A stretch of DNA of 64,000 nucleotides, taken from contig JAHQIW010001533.1 of the NCBI GenBank assembly GCA_019055375.1, positions 81,970-145,969 of the forward strand. The letters are read 5' to 3'. Made by a program: the position numbers and the translations under genes. The DNA comes from Parelaphostrongylus tenuis (taxonomy: Eukaryota > Nematoda > Chromadorea > Rhabditida > Metastrongylidae). A model generated the notes under the pieces. The model was not told the origin of the DNA and did not search any database. It saw nothing but the letters and a program-made list of their open reading frames with translations. Below, one piece after another: positions 22,961 through 34,010 of the stretch; position 1 is the stretch's first letter; each line of letters starts with the position of its first letter.

Positions 22961-23381
22961 TGACAGATTTCCGTCGTCGGAAATGAAGTCTCAGAACTTC
23001 GTATTCAATTTCAACTAGTCAGCTATTGTTTGTGATTTGAGGCTGGAAGATAATCACAGAAATCGCTCATTTTTTATATGTTTAGGATCATGTGTGGATT
23101 AAAGCGAAGCAATTGTATAGGCGAGAACATCTGGCATTTTCGTTTAGTTCTCCACTCGCTTTATCTGAATGACGCTATTGAGTGAGGTAGATAACAGAAC
23201 TCGGTATGATGACGGTAGCCAGTAATCTGCGGGAACATCGAAACTGTTGGTGGAAAATATGATGTCCAGCGAGTTGCCCATTGTTCTTTATGGGTAATTA
23301 CGTGTACACGTGTGTCTCTTTGTGCACTATGTGTATTATGTGTGCTTATTGTGCGCGTGTATGTGTGCATTCGTGTGTGCA
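22961..23381. other. Spacer ending in a GT-rich tract
   Basis: Mostly AT-rich. 23300-23381 is a degenerate (GTGT)n run that ends in a strong acceptor-like GTGTGTGCAG. No coding frame was supported. Confidence 0.4.
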
Positions 23382-23681
23382 GGAATGTGAAATGGCTTGT
23401 GCCTTAAGCTGAAAGCATTGTTGCGCTCAAGGATTAGGTGGAGACTATGAGAGAATTGCCGAGAGGATGTGGATGACGGAGAGCGAATGGAAGGTGTGAT
23501 GGAGATGAGCATATGAGTCGAAGAGACGTCGTACGACCAAGTAGGAAGCAATGTGTATGTAGGTGGAGGGCATCCAACCCATTGCCTAAGGGTGCGAACA
23601 CTCCAACGACCACCATCGGCCAACAACAACAACGGTGTCACCAGAAACAAGGCCAAAATCGCTGATATTCGATAAGAAACT

Positions 23682-23999
23682 ATGAGTGACAACAGAATTA
23701 CGACAAACTCATCGAAAGGCACACCTATGCCAAACACCCCGGAAAGGGCCTGTGAAGCTCAGTCTAACAGCAGCTTTCATAGAATCGTGAATATGGGACC
23801 AACTGCTTCACGCAAGTTTTTCTCTACTAGAGAATATGGAACAACCGTGTGCGAATGTACAACCGATGAGAGAGCGGCACTCTATGATCCACCGCAAGTG
23901 AGCGTCCTCAGCACTAGTTATAACGATCATGATCCAGCTATTGCTAAGGAGTGTGACAAGTGCTCAATGGACGACCATCGGCTGTTCTATATTCAGTGA
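23682..23999 (+). CDS. GC-rich open frame, likely 5' exon of an uncharacterised gene
   Basis: ATG at 23682 opens 105 codons to TGA at 23999. GC is close to 48% against an AT-rich surround. The protein is hydrophilic and Ser/Thr/Asp-rich at its start (MSDNRITTNSSKGTPMPN), with a C-E-C pair, then DERAALYDPP, and ending near CDKCSMDDHRLFYIQ. A perfect GTGAGT donor overlaps the stop, so the frame may instead splice out in phase 2; the next acceptor is only 30 bases away, shorter than a usual nematode intron. GC-rich sequence also fills 23390-23680 and may be 5' UTR or an earlier exon. No domain recognised. Confidence 0.45.
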   Translation: MSDNRITTNSSKGTPMPNTPERACEAQSNSSFHRIVNMGPTASRKFFSTREYGTTVCECTTDERAALYDPPQVSVLSTSYNDHDPAIAKECDKCSMDDHRLFYIQ

Positions 24000-25905
24000 G
24001 TTGAGCATCTTCGGATTTTTTTTAGTCTGTTTATTTTTGATTTTGTGTTGGAGAGAAACTCCCAGTCATATTTATGAATAGATGACCCTGTCACAATGCG
24101 TCTCACTATGATATTAAGGAGCTTAGGGGTCTTCAATCGTTGAAAAAATTACAGAACTTCACATCAGAAATTGTGTTTTTTGAATTTCGTAGTCGTGAAA
24201 TAAGAGTTTTTCTCGCGTTAATACCGATATAATCATCATTATTCTAATTAATATGAAAAATTTCCTCATTGTAACCGAGGCTTCACGTTCTTATAGCACT
24301 AAGCTGTTTTTAGACGAGAGAAGGAAGTGTTCATATGTTCTAGTTCTATTAGATTATACACATTAATTCGCGTTCAGCTCTCAATTTTTACCAATCAGAA
24401 CTCAAACTCTTGCCTTCTTAATCATCCTATCAACTCTAAAAGCTTTTAAGGTTCTATTATTCTGCACATTTTGAAGAAATCAGAGACCCGAAAGATTTTA
24501 ATTACCTCAATGTCCTGAAATTTCACAATGCACCGACTGGAACCTACTTTTGAGCTTCTATACTATCATCACAGATACTTTCTACCGTTAGCTTCCATCT
24601 ACTATTTGTAACTAGATTGATGAAAAAACTATAATTATATCGGTTTATTTGCAACATAACGTATTCTTCGATAACTCGATAACATCCACTTTGTAACGCT
24701 GTGAATTAAATTCACTTTCTACACAAGAACTAGAGGGAGTAGATCGAAGGTCGAAGGTGGCGAGTTTTTTCTAAGATAAGCATCAACTGATGAGTCTGTG
24801 AACTCAGTAGTGTGATCTTCCTTCCTTTCTTCATTATCTTTTTTCTTTCTTTTATTTAGTTCTATGACGTTTTATAGTTTCTTTTATTTAGTTCTATGTC
24901 ACTTCTTTTTTCGTCACCATTAATTTTTCTTTGTTCACTACTCATCGCTTCTTTTAGCGCCGTCATAATCTCGGGGCCGAATACTTACCTCTGGGTCAAC
25001 TCAAAGCTTATGCACTACATTTCCATATTGAAATCTGTTTTTCTAGGACCGAGCTTGCTTTACTACATTTTTTTGCTGAGTTATTGCAAAATCAATAATT
25101 TGTTAATTTAACGATGGCTTAAATTTAATTGTGATTTATGTCGATTTGTGCTCATATAGCGTGCCACTGAATAGATATAGTCTAGACTTCTTCTTGCTTA
25201 GTCTCTAGTCGTATTTTCATGTGATTTTAGAATAATTCATGTCACTATATAAGTTTTCGCATCTGAATGTGAGAGTCGCGACGATTATAAGAATTTCTAC
25301 TTATCCATCACCATCACCTATCCAAACACTTATCCGACGCTTAGCTTTGGAACAGATCCATGTCAGATAAGGTCACAAAGACGCTATTTTTCTTCATCTC
25401 TTCGTTCTTTCTAGATTATTATGAAATCGGTTCTCCTCAACTATTGCGTACTTTTCTGCGGTTGGGAAATTGAAATAGATAAACTGCGAGAAACATAGTC
25501 GGCCAAAAAACATTCAATTGACGACCAAGCCTCAATGGAATGTCATTAATTAACCAGGAATCGACAATAGCAAAAAAGCTATACACCCACTAAAAGTTCT
25601 TCAGCAGCTAATGAATTCAGTGAGATCAAATTCGGTTTAGCGGAGTTATAATGACTAGAGCCAACTAAGTGTGGGTGGCTTTTCCTTTATGATCAGGATG
25701 GCAAACTTCAAGGAATACTAGGTTTTGTAGCGCAGAGTTCGCAAGTTAAATGACAGGTATTCGGCTCTCCTTGCTCCATATGTTTCTGTAGTTCGGTTTT
25801 ATTGCCGGTTTTTTGCGGGTATTTCCTCTTTTTCCCGTGCGAGTCGTTCGTCCCGACGAAGGAAATTTTTACAAGTTGGGATGTCTCAACCTCATCGTTT
25901 CCTTT
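24000..25905. other. AT-rich gene-poor stretch
   Basis: Only homopolymer-rich sequence and a 29 bp tandem repeat of the TTCTTTTATTTAGTTCTATG type at 24849-24898 were seen. Open runs here are hydrophobic and consistent with chance. Confidence 0.4.
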
Positions 25906-26220
25906 CTAATTATCCTTCAAACCTGATTTCGCATCATTCTTTCGGTGCTTCTCCTCTTTCTCACATGAATGTGTTTCAGTAAATGGTTCATTGCCATAGA
26001 CTAAGACGCATTGAACAATGCTCATTGTAGCGTAAAACACTTGAGGACATTCGTTTTTCGAAAGGTATGAGAACAAATGGTATGGATAATAACAGTCCGA
26101 GTAGAAATCTTCGGGGCAGGTATAAAACACCTCATCCATGAAGTGAGTTGGAAGAATACAGACAGTGGTGTCATTGATCAAATAGCTCAACAGTTTGCCA
26201 GTACATTTTCACTTCATTGC
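25906..26220 (-). CDS. Possible Cys-rich extracellular exon
   Basis: The minus strand is open for about 104 codons to TAG at 25906. The peptide carries spaced cysteines and aromatics (FYTCPEDFYSDCYYPYHLF, then NECPQVFYA, then QCVLVYGN) and a charged end (CEKEEKHRKNDAKSGLKDN), resembling a secreted or ectodomain segment. No convincing acceptor marks its 5' edge, and no signal peptide is present, so it would have to be an internal or terminal exon. No family recognised. Confidence 0.3.
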
Positions 26221-26639
26221 GAGTTTTCTTTTAACTCAAATGTGAAAGTCATAATCTCGTTTCAAAACCGTACTGTAACAAAGTCAATTTTTTGAAGTGT
26301 GCTTCGACTCTGTACCGAGCCAATAAAGTCTCTCGTCATTCTAGCGTCGGAAAATTAGTACTAAACTTATTTCATGAGTTCCACCTGGACCGTGACGGTT
26401 GCTGATCGCTTGTAGTATAGTCCCGAAAACAATTAAGTAGGGCATTATCAGAATTCCAAAAAAATTTTTTTTGGTCGATATCCGCCAACACACAGGCTAA
26501 CACTCAAGCAGCAGTCAAGCCCACACTGAGATTTCCCGAAGACCTTCGTTAACTATGGATGCGGTAAGCGAATCATACCGGATAGATAGCTGATGGTGCG
26601 CGAACAATATGACATGTGATGTCGAGCTATTTGAAAAGG
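26221..26639. other. Spacer
   Basis: No gene or repeat recognised. Confidence 0.35.
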
Positions 26640-26930
26640 TAGGAACGGAAAAGGCTCTCGACGTTGATCAATCATTGAGAGATGCGCCATGCACTGGCCT
26701 TCAATTTTTAGCTTCGTTGAGATGATTGGATGCACATATAGGCCTTCACAAAGGCTCACCGTGGCTTGCAGATGTATCATATAACTACTGATTATCATCC
26801 CATACAGGTGGCACCAATCTGCCGACCCCGGAGGGATGTAAGGCTTGGTGCATGAGCGCGAAATCAAGCCATCAACCTAATTTGCGTCACAAAGCACCTC
26901 TAAATCACTTTGTCACACGCCTTGTTCGAG
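26640..26930 (-). repeat. SINE-1 copy, near full length, minus strand
   Basis: The minus strand reads a head with AAAGTGATTTAGAGGTGC, the body with GGTCGGCAGATTGGTGCCAC and CTCAACGAAGCTAAAAATTG, and a tail near ACGTCGAGAGCCTTTTCC. Confidence 0.75.
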
Positions 26931-27013
26931 TCATGCAATAAAGGAAGGAATTTTTATTTAGCAGAATTTCGCATCACTGAAACGTTGCCAAAAAGGAGAT
27001 GAAACTGTTATTG

Positions 27014-27576
27014 TACAGTATTTCTCAAGGTAAGTTTTAGGTTTCGGTTTGGTGTTACTAATACCGGGTTTCCTGGAAACCGCTCTGGCGACGTTATGCA
27101 TGAGAAAGCCGTTCAGATCCTGTAAAACCTGGACACCTTTTTTTTCGCATGCATACTTTACAAAGAGCCTTTCTTCACAATGCATTAGCGTCTCTTCACT
27201 AATTGCACTACTTTATGAATTCGATAGAGCTCTGATCCATTTCGCGCTATGCCAGCACTTTAACGTGCACATTGCTCCAAACCTTTCACGATTGTGCGCA
27301 AATTTTGAAGCATGCGCCGATTTCTTGGCGTGAAACATAACATAGCGCGAAATGGATCAGAACTCCATCGAGTTCATAAAGTAGTGAAATTAGTTATGAG
27401 TTACTAATGCATTGTAAATAAAGGCTCTTTTCAAAGCATGCATTCGAAAAAAGGTGTCCAGGTTTTTCAGGATGTGGATGTCTTTCTTATGCATAACGTC
27501 GCCGGAGCGGTTTCCAGGAGACCCGATGTTAGTAACACCAAACTGAAACTCAAGACTTACCTTGAGATATGCTGTA
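27014..27576. repeat. Palindrome of about 560 bp with 91 bp loop
   Basis: Arms 27014-27250 and 27342-27576 are inverted copies at about 85% identity by eye (for example TTTCGCGCTAT against ATAGCGCGAAA, and GGTGTCCAGG in both). The loop is 27251-27341. The arms read as similar peptides, but the differences are mostly amino-acid changing and one frame is broken, so this is not a conserved gene. It abuts an AT microsatellite. It is probably a foldback transposon. Confidence 0.9.
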
Positions 27577-27583
27577 AAATTAT

Positions 27584-27589
27584 ATATAA

Positions 27590-27620
<31 letters not shown>

Positions 27621-27635
27621 ATAATATATATAGAC
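27584..27635. repeat. AT microsatellite
   Basis: A run of TATA dinucleotides with one AATAATA interruption directly follows the palindrome. Confidence 0.95.
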
Positions 27636-27639
27636 AATA

Positions 27640-28430
27640 CGAACACGGGAGCAAAGCGCACTGCAATAAGAAGTGGTGAAGATATCTCTCATTTTATTTC
27701 CATGCCTTGGCGCTGAAGATCCTCTGTAAACTTCCTATCAATTTCGTGAGAAAATATTTATCAGTGTATTTTAAAAATGTGCTAGCCAGAGATGTGAATG
27801 GAGGAGAAAATTCTACTGCAATTGAACTTTAGCACATGATTCATATAAGGGGTTTTTCTCGAAAAATCTATTTTTCACGGTGAACCATCCTCATTATTTA
27901 CATTATAACTTTCTCTAACTATGCAAAAAGTTTTAAATGATCAGCGATCTTTAGATCTATCCATTCTAACCCATACCCATTTTTCTTAATTCTATTTATA
28001 CTTTGATTAATATTGAAGAGCATCCATAAGTGCTACGAGTTGTCATGGAGTCTGCTCTGATAATGCCATATAAGAAGCCTGAATGGCTCCAAACGTGATG
28101 ATGATGCTGGCTCAGCCGTCAGATCACCCAATCCTTTATTCCTAAGTTGATCATCATACAAAAAGACTGTTTGATTTCCAATCGAGGCATATCTGCCGCC
28201 ATTTTGCGATCTATAAAAACGCTTTGAAGCGGGAAAAATTGCATCTATTTAATGTGGTTCACCAATTATCCATTAATGGTATCGTTCTAGTGGCCGCCAT
28301 CCACATGAATTTGATCCACATTGTTGCTCTTCCCGTACATCTCTAATAAAGATGGAGAACTTCTGACAGTATTTACAATACAGGCACTGCCTTTGTACCA
28401 TGTCGCACTTGTCGTCATTATAGGCCGAGG
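27640..28430. other. Spacer downstream of the minus-strand gene
   Basis: No exon chain or known repeat was recognised. It would hold the 3' UTR of the minus gene ending at 28431. Confidence 0.35.
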
Positions 28431-29549
28431 TCATAGGTGATCGCAGGATATTCCTTCCTGTTGTTCATTTCTGCCTTTCATTCGTCTTTCATCTTCTCTT
28501 ATCGATCGACGAGTGTAGTAAATCGCTCTTGGGAAACTATTACAGTTTTCAATTATTTTCTTGGTCTTCAACATCAGCGGGAGGTGATTACATATGAATG
28601 TGGGTGCTGCAAGAGGAGTAAAAAGAATGGGACGCCCGTCATTGATTAACTCTCTAGCAATACGCAATAAATTCCGCTTCAAAGGCAATACGTGTGAGTG
28701 ACCGGATTCATATTTGATCAATACAGTGATTGTCACAACGTTGAAAACGATCTGAATCTCCGGTAAAAGGTGATCGTGAGTGCGAGGCCCATTATAAGTT
28801 GGGAGTTTTGTTCGTATTTCAGCCACCTTGTGATTGAATTCCACATCATTCTCCGCCTTGAAGAATGGGTAAAAAAAATTAGAAAGTAAAAACTGAGAAA
28901 TGGAGTATGTTGCTCAGCAGATGCTCTTATCTTTCAAAATATCTGTATCAGTTCAAACCAACGACCACTTGTGCACTGCATGGCACCTCTAACTATTAAG
29001 CTACACCTACATCGATAAGTCTCTTGTGCTCTATGGTGCGGTAAGATCTGCGATGTTGATCATTCATATGAGTAACGCTCCATAATTGCAGAGATTTTGA
29101 GAGTTCAAAGACAAACCAGAGTACAACATTTACGTCTAGGGCTTCATCTGCTTAGGTTATGTAAACGTTCGTCTGAAAAGCTTTCACGTCAATTTGACTC
29201 TTCCAGGCTCTGAAGATGGCGAAATCTCAAAAAAGTAAGCCATTGAAACTTTTTATATTGTACGGTTTGAAGAAAAGTGGGTAATTATTTGATTAGTGCC
29301 GAGGTTTATGGATAGTCGATCCTTAAATTCAAAGACTCAGTCGCTAAAGAGATGTGTCCTCTACTCCTCTAAGCTAATATCATATTCTCAAGATTACTTT
29401 TCGTCTATATTGAGCTTCTAGTGATATCATGCGGCAGATTAGTAAATAATTCATCAAGATATTGCGCTAGTTGACAATCCTACTCGCTTACGACGATGAG
29501 TGCCATCTCTACACGGAAGTCTATGTATGGTTGGTGATCTCTGGGAAGC
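28431..29549 (-). CDS. 3' end of an uncharacterised minus-strand gene, two exons
   Basis: Exon 29492-29549 follows an excellent acceptor (CTTTTGTACAG), is entered in phase 2 and ends in phase 0 at GTAAGC. Exon 28431-28856 is entered in phase 0 (acceptor ATTCTTCAAG, or TTTCTCAG about 36 bases earlier) and gives 141 codons to TGA. The joined protein runs YIDFRVEMALIV then AENDVEFNHKVAEI, later LLRIARELINDGRPILF, and ends in a basic, Gln/Glu-rich tail (EDERRMKGRNEQQ). The central half is strand-like and moderately hydrophobic (IVFNVVTITVLI). The intron of about 635 bp holds a SINE fragment. No family recognised. The GTG-led 137-codon frame alone would be chance-level; the clean splice phase raises it. 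Confidence 0.4.
28930..29010 (-). repeat. SINE-1 head fragment
   Basis: The minus strand contains AATAGTTAGAGGTGCCATGC and a GTCGTTGGTTTGAAC B-box-like segment. It lies in the intron of the gene at 28431-29549. Confidence 0.5.
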
Positions 29550-30434
29550 CTGTACAAAAGCGCTTGCAATTAATATTACTTTATATTCTGATTTTGAGTT
29601 TGTATTTCAGCATTTTCAAGATCAATTTTCATGTTACATTGTTTAGTAACATATTTGCACCATTTAGTCTGACATATTCACGAATTTTACTTTTTCCAGA
29701 TTTTCTGTTCTACAAAATTTTTCAAATTTGTCTCAGAAATATTTTAATTTCCTCATAAAACGGACCACATCCGCCTAAATATGGCGAAGTCGCAAACAAA
29801 TTCGCAAAGTATATGTCTGACCAGTTAACAACATCGCACTTTAGGATCGCTATTCATGAAGTACACGAGTTTGTGTAGTGCTCTCTATTTTTTAGCATCT
29901 TCTCTGATGGTATATGTTCTTACAGTCAAATAGTGATCTTTATCCATTGAGTGTAGCCTATCTCGACAACTTAAAATCGACCATTTATGAAGCAGTGAAT
30001 GTTTCGCACTTATTGGTATCCTCACTGGCTTTTTTTTGGAATTTAAAAAAATTAAGGATAGAGCATTTGGCGTTGAATCTTCTTTTAGGGGTGCGGATCA
30101 TCTCTTTTCATGGTCCTGTAGAGGTAAAAAAATGCATATCTAGGTGCTTGCCGATCTATCAATCAACTGCTCTTACCCTTTCAGACTAACATAGTAAGAG
30201 TTTCATGACCAGCAACTATTGGGATTTCGGCAGTGGGACCGAGCTGGGAGGCTCTAAAATCTCAATCACAGCTCTGAACATACTTTCTTAATGCTTCCAC
30301 TAGCATATTGATTCATGAGTTCTGTTCGAAAGCGACCCATTATCTTACGCACTGAGATCAGTTTCTCAAAAGTTGACGAGGCAGATTCGCTGAAAAAGCA
30401 ATTTTTTTCATTAAACAGAATCCCATCTATTGAT
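29550..30434. other. Stretch with competing open runs on both strands
   Basis: 29929-29997 is exon-like on the plus strand (acceptor GTTCTTACAG, donor GTGAAT) and equally open on the minus strand with a GTAAGA donor. I could not decide between them and call neither. Confidence 0.3.
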
Positions 30435-30580
30435 CGCTTTTAGTGATTTTACGATGTCACAGATATATCCAATGATGTTGAGTGATGTGTAAACCCTTGA
30501 TGTCTGTCAGAACTCGAACCCTCATTTCACCCTTTCCGAGAGTGCGTGCTTAACCATTTGCACCACCGACGCCTGTTTTG
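30435..30580 (-). repeat. SINE-2 copy with clear tRNA-like head
   Basis: The minus strand starts GGCGTCGGTGGTGCAAATGG (A box), has GGGTTCGAGTTCTGAC (B box), and a body with CACTCAACATCATTGGATAT. This is the best SINE-2 example in the window. Confidence 0.8.
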
Positions 30581-32089
30581 CCATCACTCCTTCTTCGTTT
30601 CAATCTTTTTTGATTTTGATGAGGAACTTCTTTTTTAATGAGTGGTGGTCGGTTTTTCACTACTCCACGTTGTAGATTACCAGCTGATATTGGTGTAGCG
30701 CTTTGTTTACTGACGTAGTTGATATATACTCGTATATAAAAGAAAGTGGTAAAGGGTGGCAGAGTGATAATGTAATCTATAAACAAGCAACGAGCTGATT
30801 CAATCTACGTGGGAATCTCGCAAACTGTGACATTTGTAAAGGAGGCGATACTGGAGTGAATAGACGTAGTATTCCTGTTATTAACTTCCTATCAACCTCT
30901 GCATTTTTCAGCTCACTGTTATTTGGTGAGCAGACAGAAGGTCGTTGAGAACATGATTTATAAAGCACAATATAATATTAACGAAAATCTCGATGCATTT
31001 GCTTTTTCAAAGTTTGGAAATGTCAAAATGACAGCAGTATACTAAGTCAAACACTTTCATTACATTCCTCCCGTCTTTTTAAGTTGGCGACCACGCGCCA
31101 AGTCTCGGGCTGGTTTTTTCTTGTTTCTCAAATTTCCGATTTTCCAGACCAATGTAATTCGCTGGTCTCCAGTTCAGTTGTAGAGATTTGAAAACAACTA
31201 AACTTTGACAGTGTATGAGAAACTGTTTTCTATGCTAATAAAAACTTTTGTGTGAAGTTTTTCCTGCTGAAGTGATAAAAATTGTTGACTAGGTAGTTAG
31301 CGTGATGTTTTGACCTTCCGACTCTCTGAAAAAATCGAAATTGCCTAAAATTTAGCCAATATATTTCAAGTATTGGATGAATTAATTTTGTCGTTACAAC
31401 TTCGTTTCTGCCCATTAGAAAGCAGCGAACACGCGAAATTTACATAAACCTTTGTGGAGAACAAGGGCGAGAGAGCGAGTAGTATAGAGGGTACTGAGCT
31501 CTGCATAACAAATGTAATAATGGGTCATGTAAAATAAAAAGTACAATGAATCTAAAAAGTTTAGTAAGACTACGTTAGAGACTGTAGCGGTAGTTAGACG
31601 AATATGCCCGATCTAGTCTGTCATGCATCCATTGGTGGCCATTTGTTGCAGTAAATGGAGACCGTTCATTTGAGGTATTGGAAGACTCCAAGGTTCCTAT
31701 TGACGTTTTTGGTGCAGCAAAATTTCTCAATTTCTGCCATTCTCGGATTTTTGATTGATCTGCTGTCGCGTATTGACCTCACCTCAAGCTTATAAAGATT
31801 TAATCTAGTGAAAATCAGTGCCCAAATTCCACGGAATTTTTCAAATCTCGCTTAGAGCATTCGCCAAAATGATGAAGCTGATAATGCTGGCCACCTCAAA
31901 CTGTGCAAAACAACCTTGTAGTTGGATAGATATGGAGCTTGTATGGAACGATAAGGAAGGCGATAGAGAAGAGTGTCACTAGCACATGTAGCACTGGTGA
32001 TTGTCTATAACAGTAATATATCCATTATTATTACAAAGCACTGCTATGGAGAATATTCTACTGCCATGAGCCACTCGTGCTGTATTCCA
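30581..32089. other. Gene-poor stretch
   Basis: No supported exon chain. Short open frames here are chance-level. No repeat recognised. Confidence 0.35.
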
Positions 32090-32395
32090 TTCACTTCAAC
32101 TCGATGCGACTACGAAGGCCAATCACCGATCCCTGAGGGATGTGCTATGCATTACTCTTCAATTTTTGGCTTTGTTTGAGGTGATTGAATGCATATCTGA
32201 TCTTTACAGAGACCTGTGGTGGCCCACATATATACCAAAGTCATTACTGCCTCCTAGAAAAGTCTGGTATCATTCTACCGACCTCGAAGAGATGGAAGGG
32301 TCGGTGAGCAATGAGCGAGAGGTTGAACCATTGGCCTTGTATGCGAAACAGGGCACCTCTAACCACTGCGCCACATGCGCTCTTCTCTAAAGAAC
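32090..32395 (-). repeat. SINE-1 copy, full length with head, minus strand
   Basis: The minus strand reads GAGCGCATGTGGCGCAGTGG (A box), GGTTCAACCTCTCGCTC (B box), then the body and a tail near GCTATGCATTACTC in complement. The tRNA-derived head is very well preserved. Confidence 0.9.
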
Positions 32396-32839
32396 AATAT
32401 TGCAAAATAATTGCTTTATACACTCGATTTGAAATAGCATCTTTAAAGAAGATGATAACATCAATACGTGAGTGAACATAAAGTTATATAGCAATTACGT
32501 GTAAGATTTTCAACAAACATTTGTAATGATTATTACATACCGCAGCTGAAGTGGATGAATATCCTTGGATGTTCTCACTTCAAGCTCAAGAGAAAGACAT
32601 TCTTTACCCTATATCGGAAATCTAACGTCTTTTTAGGATTCTCCATTATCTGATTTTTCATCTAGCATAACCCATCTTGAATCCACCATGAGCGCCCCAG
32701 CACGTATTGAATTCAATTTATTTTCTTGCGTTCACCATCTATTTTCTTGCGTTTTCGGACTTTTCGCTTTTTCAATTCGGCAACTGCTTATCGATCTTCT
32801 CATCTTCTTGTGAATATTATAGCATATTAATCGAGTGGA
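32396..32839. other. Spacer
   Basis: AT-rich. A short direct repeat of ATTTTCTTGCGTT occurs at 32720-32755. Nothing else recognised. Confidence 0.4.
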
Positions 32840-32995
32840 CTGCCTCTGGAATCCTGTGATGACCAGTGGTCCACCACGAGTGTAAGAGCCAGATATGCAT
32901 TTAGTCACCTCAAACTAAGCTAGAAATTGAATACGCATGCATAGAACATCCCTGAGGGATTGACCAACTCCGATATGATCCTTTATCATTTTATA
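32840..32995 (+). repeat. SINE-1 3' fragment, plus strand
   Basis: Contains CAGATATGCATTTAGTCACC, TGAGGGATTGACCAACTCC and the tail GATCCTTTATCATTTT. Confidence 0.75.
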
Positions 32996-33379
32996 AAACT
33001 CTCGTATGGTGCGAGAATAATTCGTCCACCATACAGTTATCTTCTGTCAGCATTTAATGAAGTTGCATAAGTTGAGCAAGAAATATTGCAAGAATGGTTA
33101 TATATCCACGGAAGATGACTGATATGCAAGCTTTGAATTCTAGGCAAGTGTTAGAACTCACGATCGCCCATATTGGGGCGTGCGCTTTAACTTCACTACC
33201 GCACGCTCTTCTACCAGTCTTTCGCAGATGTAATACAGTGAAGTTGTCAGCAACTAACCGTTGCAATAAACCCATTTAGATTAATTATGCCGATAAGTGC
33301 TTACCAAGCCAAATCCACAAACAGTTGTTACTGACACCTTCAGAATATTTTATCGAAGAAAGAGTGGTAGCAGAGCAAT

Positions 33380-33510
33380 GGCCTTGGTGATGCAGCCATA
33401 CTACGCGCAAAATATGGATGAAACACAAGTTCAGCTCCCGCCCAGGGTCGAAAGTTTTGCAAATCACTCAACGTCGTTGGAAATATATTCGTAGCATAAT
33501 GACTTTGCGT
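33380..33510 (+). repeat. SINE-2 copy, plus strand
   Basis: CAAGTTCAGCTCCCGCCCAG (B-box region) is followed by TTTGCAAATCACTCAACGTC and GTTGGAAATATATTC, as in the copy at 30435. Confidence 0.7.
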
Positions 33511-33784
33511 AAGAGCAGTAAAATAAAAAATTCTTGTAGACTACTAAGAATATTCGTATTCCATGTAATATCCATAAGTTCTAATAAGAAAACTCGCTTT
33601 TCTAACATGATTTCTGCACTTTGCTTGCTCTTCGTTAATGAAAAGCTCATATATCGCTCATTGGCACTTCCGTCTGCATATAATGAAAAGTTTATGCAAA
33701 GAATACCATGATGTTTACTTTGTAATTCGGATATTTTTTCTTCCATACAATCCAGAAGCAATCTTCACTGTTTCACCTCATCAA

Positions 33785-34010
33785 GTTATTTCTCGGTCTT
33801 CTGGTTTTCTTTTACTGTGTGGATCCCAGTACTACTCGCATTCAATTCGTTTTTTCGTCTTCTTCTCAAATGTTATATAATACTGGTTATGCACGTCTCT
33901 TTGTAATCTCAAAGATAGCCTGGTTGTGGCGTTCCATAAGGTCTACGATATTGACTACCGGGGAGTGTTGAGGTGACGATCAGCCCCGCGCCGCGCCGCT
34001 ACGGGCATCA
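33785..34010 (-). repeat. SINE-3 copy, minus strand
   Basis: Complementary blocks GGATCCCAGTACTACTCGC, AATACTGGTTATGCACGTC and GGGGAGTGTTGAGG appear in the reverse of the order at 21895. The tRNA-like head is replaced by a GC-rich CCCCGCGCCGCGCCGC run. Confidence 0.7.

Noticed and set aside
23336..23737. 133-codon minus-strand open frame
   Set aside because: It is the complement of the GC-rich plus-strand island, is biased to hydrophobic residues typical of antisense of hydrophilic coding sequence, and has no splice support.
27049..27716. Similar peptides encoded in both palindrome arms
   Set aside because: Differences between the arms are mostly amino-acid changing and one arm has a frame break, so there is no sign of selection on a protein.
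33054..33275. Minus-strand frame with a GTGAGT donor
   Set aside because: No partner exon was found and the opposite strand is equally open.
33468..33761. 97-codon minus-strand frame between two SINEs
   Set aside because: Its end runs into SINE-2 sequence and no strong acceptor opens it; length is within chance.
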